Shown: positions 47,841 through 57,944 of the stretch, in pieces | How the letters are laid out: each line of letters begins with the position of its first letter | Position numbering within the stretch: the first letter of the stretch is position 1 | NCBI RefSeq assembly: GCF_000972845.2 | Contig: NC_040028.1 | Coordinates: 19,186,210-19,250,209 of the forward strand | Direction: 5' to 3' | Source of the DNA: Larimichthys crocea | Lineage: Eukaryota > Chordata > Actinopteri > Sciaenidae | Length of the DNA: 64,000 nt | Notes under the pieces: model-generated | Told to the model about the DNA's origin: nothing | Seen by the model: the letters and a program-made list of their open reading frames with translations, nothing else | Database searches by the model: none | Program-made: the position numbers and the translations under genes

Positions 47841-50800
47841 CTGTTATCACCGTTTTTGTCTTCGTGCCCATTCATCACTAAACTTTTTGCTGATTGAAAA
47901 ACACAAGTGCATGTCAAGTGAACTGAAAGACAAGGGGGTGTCAGAGGTGCGTGAGCTGACCCACGCATGGAAGTAAGCTGTTATGAACACATCCCCCCCT
48001 TCTTCACCCTACCGTAAATAGATCAAAGCACATCTGTTTCTGTGTCCAGCAGCCACACATCTATAATTGCAAACTGGCCTTAATGGCTCAGAGCGACCCA
48101 TCAGATGCTAAGCAGTTTGGACACAGGAGATGCTAAAGCATATGAGTGGAGCGCAACCATCAGTAAGCGCTGAATAGGGAATTCTCTGGAGCCACAGTGG
48201 CGACTGTCTGGTCTCTAGTGGACTGAAATAGATATCACAACTTCAGCCCAGGGATGGAGGCCCCGAGGGGCCGAAGCTGACCACACAGCTGGGGATTGCG
48301 GAGCAGGGGTAGACCGGTGGTCAGAGGCAGGGATACCACTGGGATCAAAGATAGGTGTGGAGAAAAGGTTAGTCGAAGATTTAGAGCAAGAAAACAAGTT
48401 TATCAGCCGAGCAGAGAAACTCAAAGATTCTGTTTTTAGGAAAAGGGAGAAATGCCAGGACAGCTTAATGGTTTGAAATGAGGTCTGGGAGAGTCCGAGC
48501 TGGTCTTGGCTGAATGGATTAAGCACTGAGTGACGAGAGAAGCCTCAAGTTGGCCAGTTGTCACAGTGTGACACTGATTCGGCCTAATGAGCGTAGTGCT
48601 GTCACCGCACATCTGCCTCTCATTCACTTGTAGAATCTGGCAGACTCAGAACCTGCTGGAGTCACTGCTAGATGCTGGAACTCGAGACACCTCCACCTTC
48701 ACTGCATCAGCCCTGGTTGCCAGATTACCTAACAAGGAACCCAACAAAACAACTTGTACTTGTACCACACAATCAAACATCATCCACCTGGAGGCTGGAC
48801 AAGAAGGCTTGACACTTGTATTTCCTGGGATTTGTTGGCTTGTAATTGTAAATCATATTATTTCTTAAATATGACACATATATTTCCTGAATTAAACTAA
48901 TTTATCAATTAGTATGACTTTCTTTCTCTTGACATTACATGGTAAATTCTCACTCAAATGATGCCCTATCCTACATTTCTTTATGATAACATTGTTTTGA
49001 CTCCTTCAATATGATTTAGTAGAAATGTTACAGTAATGTAACTGGCGTGTATGTATGTACGAGTCTTTTTGTTGATCAGAAGAGACAACGAGAAAGACAG
49101 TATGTCCTGTGTGTGATAATGATGATTAGGTCGTGGTGTCTGTGATATGCAGAGGACAGCAGTCCTTCTCCATCTGCCCCGACTCTGAAGGCGTCTCTGC
49201 AGACAGAGCAGCAGCTACTCAAAAAATTCCTCATGGGCATCCTTCTGGAAAATTGCACAAAGGTTTACTAAACATCATTGTGGCGGTGGCACCAATTATT
49301 GTTAATATACATCAAATAGCCTCGGCCCGAGTCCGAGAAACAGACTGATCACTCCAATGACGGCAACTGTCAGTCTGCTCCCCAATGAAGAGAGCTGTAG
49401 AAATAATTAGTCCATGCCCTGTGAATAAAACAATAATACAACAGCCGAGATGACATCCAAAATATGCACGTCACCTCGGATGACCCGAAAACCTGCCACG
49501 GCACCGACCCGAGCCCGAGTCACTGGCCACAGATGAATACAGGCTTTGTTTAAGTGTAGTATGTATATGTTTGGGTAACGTCAGTGAAGAGGAACCAGAA
49601 ATACAGAAGTGATTCATCTTTTGTTTGACCTTCTGTTCATGAGTTTTTATCCAAGCCTCCATGAAGCCACGTGTTACAAACACGCTGCACTTTAAGATCC
49701 CGTTTCAGGCCTTATTAAAATGAAAAGTTAAACATTTATCAAATGATTTACGGATTTAAACAACAGCGAATCAAAGACAGCAGAGCAGCAGAATAAAAAC
49801 CCAGATAGGATTTCTGTATGTACAGTGAATCATTAACAACAAAAAATAAGAGATAATACAAAAAAATTAAACAGAAAAAAGATTGAGGATTGTTTTACTG
49901 CAGATCCTGAAGATGGTGCTGCTCAGCTGCATTTCATCTCAGGTTTTCTCTGGAGAATTTATTTAGCAGAAGTAAACACCCAAAACCACATGTCATCACA
50001 ATGTTTTGTAAGGCCTCCTCCTGTTGACTGGTTTCACATCCTGTACGTGCAGGTCTACACTGCTTTATAGCCACAATTGTCCAGTCACGAAATTCCTGTA
50101 ACTGACCTCTGGTTCACCTAGAGAGGGGAGGGAGTCAACCAACACGAGGACCAATGACAGTAACCTGAAACTGATTATGACAATCAAACTATAAAAAGTC
50201 ATACAATATGTTTTTAGGTCAAGATAGTTACAGCTACCAGCGTGTGTTTGTGCTTGTGTTGACTACACTTTTAGCTCATCAGCTCAAAATACACTATTAC
50301 GTATGCATGTAAACACTGCATATGAACTCTGCGTCTGTGATTTGCATGATGAAGAAAATCCCTTCTCTTCCTCTCACTAGTGAAGTGGCATGATTAAAAA
50401 CAGCGTACAAGGCTTTATGAAATAACTTTTGAACACTGTTTTTTCTATGCTCTTTCTCTTGGATTTAATACTGCAGTACAACATTATTTAATGACAGTAA
50501 TACCATGTATTACTGCTGACACTTTAAATGCTTTCTGTTTGGAATCGGGCCTTCAGATCTAACGTGGGTGTTTGATTGCTGCGCTGCATCGTTTTGTGTT
50601 TTTTGGCTTTTTGTCTGAAGCTCCAACAAAGCTTTTTTTTTTTCACACGGTCACAATGTTTTTGATAAAATGCCCAGAATCTAGGAGTAACTTCTAAAAA
50701 TGATACACGAATGATCAGACCACTGTCTCATGGAACCATCATCACCAAATCACCAATCTAACCATCCGTGAGTGCTCTTGTAAGTAAGTTGAGTTTATGT

Positions 50801-53790
50801 ACCATGAGACTTCACCTAAATGTGGGAATTCATTGTTTGTGGGTGTGAAGTCATGAGCAGTTCAAAAGGCCACCAGGCCTGTGTGTGTTCATCACGACCA
50901 GCAACGCCGGTGTCAACACTGTGACATGTGAGATTAAGAAGGACTCACTATGATAAAAGGGATTGTGGGCATCCTTTAAGACGCTGCCCATAGACAGACA
51001 GATCTGTGACAGCATATATAATGATGCTCTGTCACACTCACACAGCTTCAGTCAGGCACAACAACACTTCTCTTCATCTTATTGCTCTCGCTTTACTCTC
51101 TCACCATGTATGGCATGTAGAGTGCAGCAGCGTACACCAGTCTCTGTGAAGCAAAGGGTTTATAAAAAACAAATAGCTCATCAGTGGTTAAAAGTGACAA
51201 GCGTGAAGCAAAGTGTGAACGGAGAGTCTTCACGCGAGCGTGCTGGAGTTAGGGGGACAGGGCCTGAGCAGGGGCAGGCGGTGGTGGCTGATGCACGGGC
51301 AGGGTGTGGGGTGGTGGTGGTGGTGGTGATGATGAGAACAGACACGAGCCACATGAGGCCCCCTCTGACAATGCAGGAGTCTCCCCTGCGGTATGTCCAG
51401 CAGTCTACTTATGCACGCACACACACAGATGCAGAAATGCACGCATGCACACAAGCACGCAACTCTCACACGACAGCGAGAAATCTGCGTGATAAAAGTT
51501 AAAACAACTTAAAACGTAACAAATAAATTAAAAAAACATGTTTAAAACTTGAAAAACATTTAGTTGCTCTTCACTTTAAATGGCACTTTATTATTTTCTA
51601 TTTCTCATTAGTGAGGATTGCACTCCCTCTAGTGGTGTTATGTTTTAAGGACAGTTCTTGAAGCCTGCATTGCAACTACACACACACACACACACACACA
51701 TAAAGAGTTTATGTAAAATTCACCATTACTATAAAGTCTTTCTCCACCCGGTACGCAACAGCACTACTGCAGCGAAGTTGCAGTGAAGTTGTTTTCGATA
51801 AATAAGATTTAAATTTAAACCGTGTGGGGGAAGTTTCATACACAATTCATTTTGGCAGCAAAAAACATCCCAAATTTGGTTAGGCACCGTTTGTGGAACC
51901 ACGCTGGCTCTTCCACACATGGCGTGGACACCAGAAGTCATTCCCAGTTTGGCTCACCAACACACCACTGGTCCCCCCTCTTCCACCACGAGGGTGCCTT
52001 TAAAACGATATGCCTTCTGGGGTCTTGGTTCTTTTATGGGCTGTAGTAGAACCATTGACTATTGCATGATTCTCTTCAAATCAGTTTGTTCCCCCCCCTA
52101 CCCTTCTTCTTTTTTTTTGTAGCCCACCCCTGACTTAACCAGAAAAAGGTCACATTTCTGAGAAGTGACTTCCATGCATGTTCCATGCTGGGTCGTCACT
52201 TTCAATTTCCTAAGACCTTTCATGTCACACACCCATCAACCCAGAAAACTGCAAACACACTACACACTGCACCATTTCCATGCTCCTGGTGTGATATATG
52301 AAATAGAATCCGGTTACATTTTCTTCGCAGTCCTTCTGACTGGATTTGTAGTTGCAATTGTTTTGAATTTTGTTTCAGATTTACAATGTGGAGGATGTGT
52401 TATGCTTGAAGTGAAGGCCATTGATGTGGCCGTTTCATGATAGTCGCTGATTTTAGGGAAGTGAAAACACACGAGCAGAAGTGATCATCTCCTTCTTTTC
52501 ATGTCCCCCCCCTGTACTCGTGCAATATTTAACAGCGAGAGACCCTCAGGACACCCAGTGAGCGCTCAACAAACCACTGTCTTTTCCTTTTTCCGGCACG
52601 GCGCTCAGACAGTACGAGATGTTTAACTCTGCGTACAGAATTAATGGAGCATGAAATGTAGGCATGAAGTGCACCAGGCTCCGAACCTGCAGGTGACATC
52701 GTCTACATGAAGCTCTCATTGCGACCTAAGTGAGCTGTATTATAACCGCATTTGACTGGTGACAATTAGTGACCTTTTGCCCATCCAGCAGCCATCCATT
52801 TGAATTACACCAACCTGGAAAGCTTTGGCGGCGTGCTTCTACTGTACTTCTACCTCTAGCCTGTCCACTGTACTGCGAGCCTTATATAATTTAGCACAAA
52901 TTCAACATTGAGGGATAATAATAAAGCACTAACGCTGCTTTTACTTTCTGCAAAACTGATTTGGTTTTGTTTGAACGTGAAGCTGCTACACCTTCCTCTG
53001 CTGAAGCGCACTTCTGTTGCCACATTTTTCACCCATTCTCAGAATTTAACACCAGCTCAGATAGTTTTTTATCCGTTTGGAGAGAAGGGGGGTTGGTGGT
53101 TGACATGTTCAATATGTAGACGTAGATGCATTCTTTAAATGGTTAGTGATTCATCCACACATCACAGGATTGTGACAGTTTTTTTTCACAAGCACTTCAG
53201 CTTCCTCCTATATCTTCCATCATCTCCACTTCAGGCCTTGCCTGCCTTCAGCTCAGCCACATAGAGACGACAATACCGACTTGAGAAACCTCAGCGGCAA
53301 GAACATAATATCAAATCTCACGCTCTATCACTCCATCTAACCTTTCTCAGAAAAATACGTTGCACCCACTGAAAGCGGTAGTGCAAATACATGAAGTGTT
53401 TTATTAAACTGTGGCCAGTCTACTTATCCCATTCGATATGATTTTATACAAAACATTGCAATCCCTGCATTTACCCTCTATAGGAGCAAGAGTTAGTGCA
53501 TGTGCAAACACACTGAAACCCAGAGAAGAAACACCAACAGAGTCAGTACCTGCTTATCCTCTCCATCTATGTATTATTCTAGTAACTGCGGTACATTGTG
53601 AGAGTGGTGAGGTCTGTCTTTCTCCACAGTCTTGAGGTGGCAGCTGTCTGTCTTGCTGACATATCTCAGTGGATATCCACGCACCATCTGAAGCTCGACT
53701 TAGACAAGACTGTGAGACTGAGAGTGAAATAATACAAACAATAATATAACACAAGACGTTAAAATATTCACATACATGCTACTGTTTTGT
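44340..53790. other. no gene seen (intergenic clybl-gpr183)
   Basis: About 9.4 kb without a recognisable exon. It contains GA-rich runs (45935-45965), a CA repeat (47806), a GTG repeat (51310-51328), and AT-rich even-composition blocks at 46780-46880 and 52700-52830 that might be regulatory. The 179-codon frame at 50963-51502 is biased by repeats and is not convincing. Confidence 0.5.
47806..47838. repeat. (CA)16 microsatellite
   Basis: Uninterrupted CA repeat in the intergenic region. Confidence 0.95.
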
Positions 53791-53792
53791 AG

Positions 53793-54420
53793 TACAAGCC
53801 TGTTTCTAAAAAAGTTGCCACGCTGTGTAAAATGTAAATACAACATGTGCCAAACACTGAAACCGTATATTTAATTTCAAATAGGGCAAAGAAATCAAAA
53901 AGAAGAAATCTAGGAACGGGAAATCGTACTGTGTTTTCGGTTCCCATTTTGAATTCGATGACAGCAACGCTGTGAAAAACTGCGCTGGTAAAGAGTTCAA
54001 CAATTTAAGAATAAAGTTTCTCAATGTAAAATCTGCAGAGAATCTGTGATCTGTGATTTAATCATCTATAGTTCATAATATCATGAAAAGATTCAGAGAA
54101 TCAGGTGAAACGTGTGTTCACAAGGCACAAGGCTGAAAACCAGTATTGGATGGCCGTGACCTTCAGGCATCGGTTCTACCGTGGACATCACTGCATGGGC
54201 CGAAACCATCGTCTGTGAACACGGTTCATCGCCGCATCCACAAATAACAGCTGAAACTCAATCATGGAAATCAGACGCAGAAACACTGCCGCCTTCCGCC
54301 TGAGCTCATTTAAGATGAACTCAGGTGAAGAGGGAAATCGTGCTGAGGTCTGCTGAGTCCAAATTTTAAATTCTGTTTGGAAATCATGGACGCTGCGTCC
54401 TCTAGGCCTAGTTTCAAACT
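53793..54420 (+). pseudogene. decayed Tc1/mariner-type transposon with transposase relic
   Basis: The left end (TACAAGCCTGTTTC, then AAAAAAGTTG and CGCTGTGTAAAATGTAAATA) matches a fish Tc1/mariner family of the IS630/ISRm11 type as I remember it. After an internal deletion the transposase region follows in broken frames. It has a helix-turn-helix stretch (AGAGTTCAACAATTTAAG, then AAAAGATTCAGAGAATCAGG, i.e. RFRES), a conserved VNTV motif region at about 54209-54225, and the GGAAATCATGGACG stretch (GNHGR-like) near 54380-54393. The first catalytic Asp region (TCTGCTGAGTCC) is mutated and the C-terminal half, with the remaining acidic residues, is missing. It is therefore a dead 5' fragment of about 630 bp. 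It ends about 100 bp before the gpr183 TATA-like box and may have supplied upstream regulatory DNA. Confidence 0.75.
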
Positions 54421-54519
54421 GTGCCGCGCACAGTGCTACTGTCATCACAGTGTGACAAAGACTGACACATGATGTCAAAAAAAAGAGGTGGGATTTGAAC
54501 ACTGCATACAACTTGGTGG

Positions 54520-54613
54520 TATTTAAAGGAGTGCAGCTCGATTTACACCCACAACCACTCGACTCCACCTGGAGCAGTCACACTGAGTGATCTTGGGAAC
54601 CCTCGCTCTTGTT
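54520..54613 (+). promoter_or_regulatory. gpr183: putative gpr183 core promoter and leader exon
   Basis: TATTTAAA at 54520-54527 is a TATA-like box. A start about 30 bp downstream (near 54550) would give a leader exon of roughly 60 bases ending at the GTGAGT donor at 54614. No CpG richness or CCAAT box is evident, in contrast to the clybl promoter, which would suit a cell-type-restricted immune receptor. A Tc1/mariner relic ends only about 100 bp upstream, so any proximal enhancer must lie within or beyond transposon-derived DNA. Confidence 0.4.
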
Positions 54614-54695
54614 GTGAGTAATACTGTGATGATCTTTGTAGCTAAGTGATGTTCATTTGCTTATGTGATTATGTCTAATGATTTCTACTTTACAG
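54614..54695 (+). other. gpr183: 5'-UTR intron of the gpr183-like gene
   Basis: A consensus donor GTGAGT (54614-54619) and an acceptor TTTCTACTTTACAG (ending at 54695) define an 82-bp intron. It removes sequence between a short leader exon and the exon with the start codon, 17 bases downstream. A non-coding first exon is also known for mammalian GPR183. The leader exon would run from roughly 54550 to 54613. The call is based on splice-site quality only. Confidence 0.5.
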
Positions 54696-54712
54696 TGTGA
54701 TCATTTTCTCAA

Positions 54713-55076
54713 ATGACAGGTGGGATGGCTGTTGGAAATTTTACCCTGGAATCAGCTGAAATCTCTTCATCAAACCAGAGCAGCTGCGATGTGTTCATCT
54801 ACCAAAGAGCTGCAGTCGTCCTCTTCCCTATTTTTTACTCGGTGGTTTTCATCATCAGTGCGTGTGGCAACAGCTTGGTGCTGTACGTTATCTGCCAGAG
54901 GAAGCAGAAGTTCAACTCCACCTCCATCTATCTGGTCAACCTGGCACTGTCTGACAGCCTGTTCACCTTGGCGCTGCCTGGAAGAATAACGTACTACATC
55001 CGCCACTATGACTGGCCATTTGGTGACCTCCTCTGCAGACTCACGACGCTTCTCTTCTTTGCAAATACCTATGCAG
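54713..55076 (+). CDS. gpr183: gpr183-like receptor, coding exon 1 (N-terminus to TM3)
   Basis: First coding exon of a complete class A GPCR of 347 residues (human GPR183/EBI2 has 361). GPR183 senses 7-alpha,25-dihydroxycholesterol, couples to Gi and steers migration of B cells, T cells and dendritic cells. This exon encodes an extracellular tail with glycosylation sequons NFT (9-11) and NQS (21-23), TM1 with GN (52-53), TM2 with the LALSD signature (77-81), LPGRITYY around Arg91 (Arg87 of human GPR183, which binds the sterol) and TM3 up to NTYAG (118-122), with the disulfide Cys108. Two in-frame starts exist: 54713 (weak context) and 54725, MAVGNFT (strong context, G at -3 and +4). The human protein also has a second Met at position 5 before its NFT, so both starts may be ancestral. 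The donor is GCAG/GTAATA after the first base of the Gly122 codon. Confidence 0.92.
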
Positions 55077-55326
55077 GTAATAGTGGTTTTATTGCCATCG
55101 TATTATATCATATGTGTCTCTTTCTGCTTCATTACATACGCAACTATATCTCCACATCAGGATCAGATAACTTTATTTTTCCATTCTGAACTTTTAGGCT
55201 TTGCAGTCAGTCAGTATTTACAGCAGTATAAGCTACTTTACACAAAGTGTGTCGACCAAAAAACATCTACAAAGTTGTGGAATGGCTGTTTTGTGTTGTT
55301 TCACATTTTCATTATATGTCCACCAG
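55077..55326 (+). other. gpr183: gpr183 coding intron 1 (250 bp, phase 1)
   Basis: GTAATA...CACCAG intron splitting the Gly codon at the end of TM3. It contains the string GGATCAGATAACTTTATTTT, which resembles the tail of the fish LINE remnants elsewhere in the window (34693, 37775), so part of the intron may be retroelement-derived. Confidence 0.85.
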
Positions 55327-55841
55327 GTATTGGCTTCATGACCTGTATCAGTCTGGACCGATACCTGGCCATGGTGCATCCACACCGACTCCAGTGTTTG
55401 CGGAGTGTGAGGGTGGTTCGCCGGGTCTGCTGCCTGGTCTGGTTTCTGGTATCCCTGCAGACAGCTCCTCTGCTGTTCCGCAGCATGCTGCACGAGCACC
55501 ATGGAAGACGAACCTGCATGGAGTACTTCAACTTCGAGGGCTCCCGCTTCACCCCGTATGTCCTGCTTCTGGCCTGTGCCATCTCCTTCTACTGTCCCCT
55601 CATCATCATCACAGGCTGCTACGCCAAGATCAACCTGAAGTTGCGAGCCGCAGCCAAGCAGAACTCTATAACCGGTCGATCCAGGAGGAATCATAGGGCC
55701 AACACCATTATTTTCCTCATCCTCCTCACCTTTCTCATCTGCTTCAGTCCTTACCACCTCAACGTTATGCAGTTTATGTCCAGGAAGATACACCACCAGC
55801 CAACCTGCGAGGAGCTGAGGGCCTTTAAAGTGTCCTTACAG
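55327..55841 (+). CDS. gpr183: gpr183-like receptor, coding exon 2 (TM3 end to TM6)
   Basis: Second coding exon: two bases completing Gly122, then 171 codons (residues 123-293). It holds the DRY motif (SLDRYLA, Asp132-Arg133-Tyr134), TM4 with the conserved Trp (VWFLVS), and extracellular loop 2 with the disulfide Cys185 in RTCMEYFNFE, a stretch shared with human GPR183. It continues with TM5, a basic third intracellular loop (AKQNSITGRSRRNHR) and TM6 ending CFSPYH. Tyr264 there corresponds to human Tyr260, a sterol-contact residue. The acceptor is TGTCCACCAG, ending at 55326, and the donor is ACAG/GTAGGA. The join with exon 1 is phase 1 and restores NTYAG-IGFMTC without a gap against human GPR183, which confirms the intron. 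Confidence 0.92.
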
Positions 55842-55918
55842 GTAGGAGCCGTGTTTCTTCATTTGATTTAAAACATTAAATCAATTTTCCCTTTTCATAA
55901 TCCATCTTCTCCCTGCAG
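55842..55918 (+). other. gpr183: gpr183 coding intron 2 (77 bp, phase 0)
   Basis: GTAGGA...CTGCAG intron between TM6/ECL3 and TM7, with a clear pyrimidine-rich tract (TCCATCTTCTCCCTGCAG). Reading straight through it runs into a stop at 55869, so splicing is required for a complete receptor. Confidence 0.88.
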
Positions 55919-56083
55919 ATTACCGTCTCACTAATGAACTTCAACTGCTGCTTGGACCCAGTCATCTACTTCTTCGCCATTAAGACCTACAAGAAGCGGG
56001 TGCTGAGCCTGTTCAAGGACTATCTGTATACTTCTGCAGCCTCCTCCAAAATGACAGCTGAGAATAGCAGCAGTAACACCTGA
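55919..56083 (+). CDS. gpr183: gpr183-like receptor, coding exon 3 (TM7 and C-tail)
   Basis: Last coding exon, 54 codons plus TGA. It starts in phase 0 after CCTGCAG. It opens with TM7, ITVSLMNFNCCLDPVIYFFA (294-313), in which the NPxxY motif is DPVIY (306-310), as in the GPR183/P2Y-like group. Helix 8 follows (YKKRVLSLF), then a short Ser-rich tail ending SSSNT that could be phosphorylated by GRKs. The tail is shorter than in human GPR183, explaining most of the 14-residue length difference. No frameshift, internal stop or missing motif was seen across the three exons, so the gene looks intact. I cannot tell from the window whether it is the a or b teleost paralogue. Confidence 0.92.
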   Translation: MTVSLMNFNCCLDPVIYFFAIKTYKKRVLSLFKDYLYTSAASSKMTAENSSSNT

Positions 56084-56766
56084 GAGAAACCACAGCTGAG
56101 GTTGCAGGAGATGCGCCTACCACCAGCGTCACAGAAGACCTAGTTTACTCATTTAAGCTCAAGAATGCCTATTTTTAGTGCTGAAGCCCTCGTTTGAGTC
56201 TTTCACTTAAGACATTGACAACTGTGCATGTACATAGCAGTAGATTCAGCTTATTTTTAGGCTCCTACGAATAATGTGATGAGTGGAACACAAGGTTTAA
56301 CTGTATTGTCCCATATGTATTATATTTTTCTTTTTACATGAAAGTGTATCTTATTGTAATTCTAAATGAAACATCCCAACCTAGACAAACAAGCTTCAAC
56401 TATGTAACAAAAGTTGTCATTTTTGCAACAGCAACTTTCACTTCCTTTGTGTTTTTTTTGCCATGCGTCGTCAGAAATCATGTAAATGTTAATGGGTCTT
56501 ATGATTAGACAAACCTGTAATGCGTGCTCTCCTAACAAAAACATATATTGGCCACAGCAGTATATATATATTTTCTTTTTTCTTTTTTTTAATATTATGT
56601 ACGGTGTCAAAATGAGAACATTTCATGCAAATCTCTTTCACACCCCACATCTGAGCTCTGTGTGGGTGTGCGTAGATGACAACAATCACCACTTCCTCAC
56701 CTACCTTTCCTGCTCCCCCTCAGAGGCCTCAATCCAGCTGGGTTCCACATCTTGTGGTGGAGCTGC

Positions 56767-56770
<4 letters not shown>

Positions 56771-56822
<52 letters not shown>
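56771..56822. repeat. (TG)26 microsatellite in the gpr183 3' UTR
   Basis: Longest perfect dinucleotide repeat in the window, on the transcribed strand of the receptor's inferred 3' UTR. It is followed immediately by TGTCTTACAG, which resembles a splice acceptor. Confidence 0.95.
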
Positions 56823-56824
<2 letters not shown>

Positions 56825-57045
56825 TTACAGATTTAAGCAGGTGCACATGATGTCTCTTTATAGTGCACAGTCCCATATTTAAAAGTAGTTAACCTTTAAC
56901 GTTTCCTGGGTTTTTGGAAAAAGCAGCTCTATGAATTTGCATAGAAAGTAAAGTTCTCAGTTTGAGTCATGAAGTATTAAAGCCCTCTGGCAGTTACTGA
57001 TGGGTTTCAGGATTAGTGTGCAGTTGATTTGTCAAGATACGGATC

Positions 57046-57051
57046 AATAAA
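57046..57051 (+). terminator. candidate polyadenylation signal AATAAA for gpr183
   Basis: Canonical hexamer in GGATCAATAAAGGCAAC, about 960 bases after the stop codon and on the same strand. It is the first perfect AATAAA I saw downstream of the receptor. A weaker ATTAAA lies at 56976. Confidence 0.4.
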
Positions 57052-57071
57052 GGCAACAAATTACATCATTA

Positions 57072-57714
57072 AAAGTCTAGTCCAGAAGATGATTTAAATC
57101 TGGGTATCATCTGCATAAATGTGCATCCTGTTTGAGATAGGCTGGCATTATTGCTTGTTCATTCCCCATCTTCAGATGCTACCACATGTTATTAGTATAT
57201 GAACCTTATTCAGACCTGATCTCTCAGTTCGGTACATGCTCTCAGACAGTTCAGGTTTGTGCCACGACATCGAGACAAAAAGTCGAGTCGATCTGTGTGA
57301 TTTTTACTGATGTCAACAAATTTGCCAGGTACGTTTAATAATATTTTCCTCATTGTTTGTTTATAAAAAGTGTCAGTCTAATTTCAGTCTAGTGCATGTG
57401 TTAATGTCTCAGCCACAGATGGATAGATTTGTTAAAGTATTGTTACTCTAAAGAAAGAAATGTCACTTTTGTAAAAGATAGTAGGTGCAACAAGCGATAT
57501 CAGTCTGCAGAAACATCTGACCACGTTAACAACAGAATAAATAATCACCAAAGCAACAACACACAGCTGTACACATCCCACAGCAACCACCGCCACAAAC
57601 ACACAAGCAAAAAGAGCGGCAACGTTTTCAGACTGTGTAGCATGCACACACACACAATATGTTGCTAGGCAGCGCAGTGGTTGTTGGTCTGTATCTACTT
57701 GTGATGTTACTCAC
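57072..57714. other. no gene seen (downstream of gpr183)
   Basis: AT-rich sequence between the inferred receptor polyadenylation site and the unassigned exon-like ORF. No repeat or exon recognised. Confidence 0.5.
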
Positions 57715-57943
57715 CTGCCTGAGCGTCATTCTGTGAGCCCTGCGGACGGGAAAGTCCTCAACAATCTGCTCTTGGTTCATCTTCTTTACTACAACCAGTC
57801 CAGCTCTCTGTCCCACTGCACTCTGGAAAGTTTTCATAGCTTTGAGTTGAAAGGCTCTGCAGTCATAACTGTGACACACAAACACCTCAGCAATGAAGCA
57901 ATCATCAGCATCCAGCATGAGCATTTTTAGCGTTTCACTGGAC
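57715..57943 (-). CDS. unassigned exon-like ORF (76 codons)
   Basis: On the minus strand this stretch is open for 76 codons. It is bounded by an acceptor-like GGTTCGGCAG (ending at 57944, with a weak pyrimidine tract) and a consensus donor CAGGCAG/GTGAGT. The protein begins SSETLKMLMLDADDCFIAEV and continues FVCHSYDCRAFQLKAMKTF, ending RRAHRMTLRQ. Composition and codon pattern look coding rather than random. A strand followed by an amphipathic helix (EVFVCHSY then AFQLKAMKTFQSAV) is vaguely like the end of a PTB/PH-type domain, but I do not recognise the family and assign no function. It is phase 2 in and phase 0 out. No partner exon was found on either side. The acceptor side abuts repeat-like DNA, so the piece may be a gene remnant. 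Confidence 0.35.
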
Positions 57944-57944
57944 C

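Larger units (their letters stand above)
56084..57070 (+). other. gpr183: gpr183 3' UTR (inferred)
   Basis: Sequence after the TGA has no further coding potential. It includes AT-rich stretches, a 52-bp TG repeat at 56771-56822, an ATTAAA at 56976-56981 and a canonical AATAAA at 57046-57051 followed by a TG-containing region. The end of the transcript is inferred from the AATAAA and could lie at another site. Confidence 0.45.

Noticed and set aside
50963..51502. 179-codon open frame on the plus strand
   Set aside because: Contains a GTG repeat encoding a Val run and an ACAC-type repeat at the end, with no domain, splice context or recognisable similarity. Length is explained by repeat composition.
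40875..54500. Search for tm9sf2 or ubac2 exons by synteny
   Set aside because: No minus-strand segment matching their characteristic C-terminal sequences was seen. A sensitive profile search could still find short exons.
54188..54568. 126-codon open frame on the minus strand
   Set aside because: Overlaps the Tc1/mariner relic and the gpr183 promoter; no recognisable features. Treated as chance.
55233..55796. 187-codon open frame on the minus strand
   Set aside because: Antisense shadow of gpr183 exon 2, which has full receptor motifs on the plus strand.
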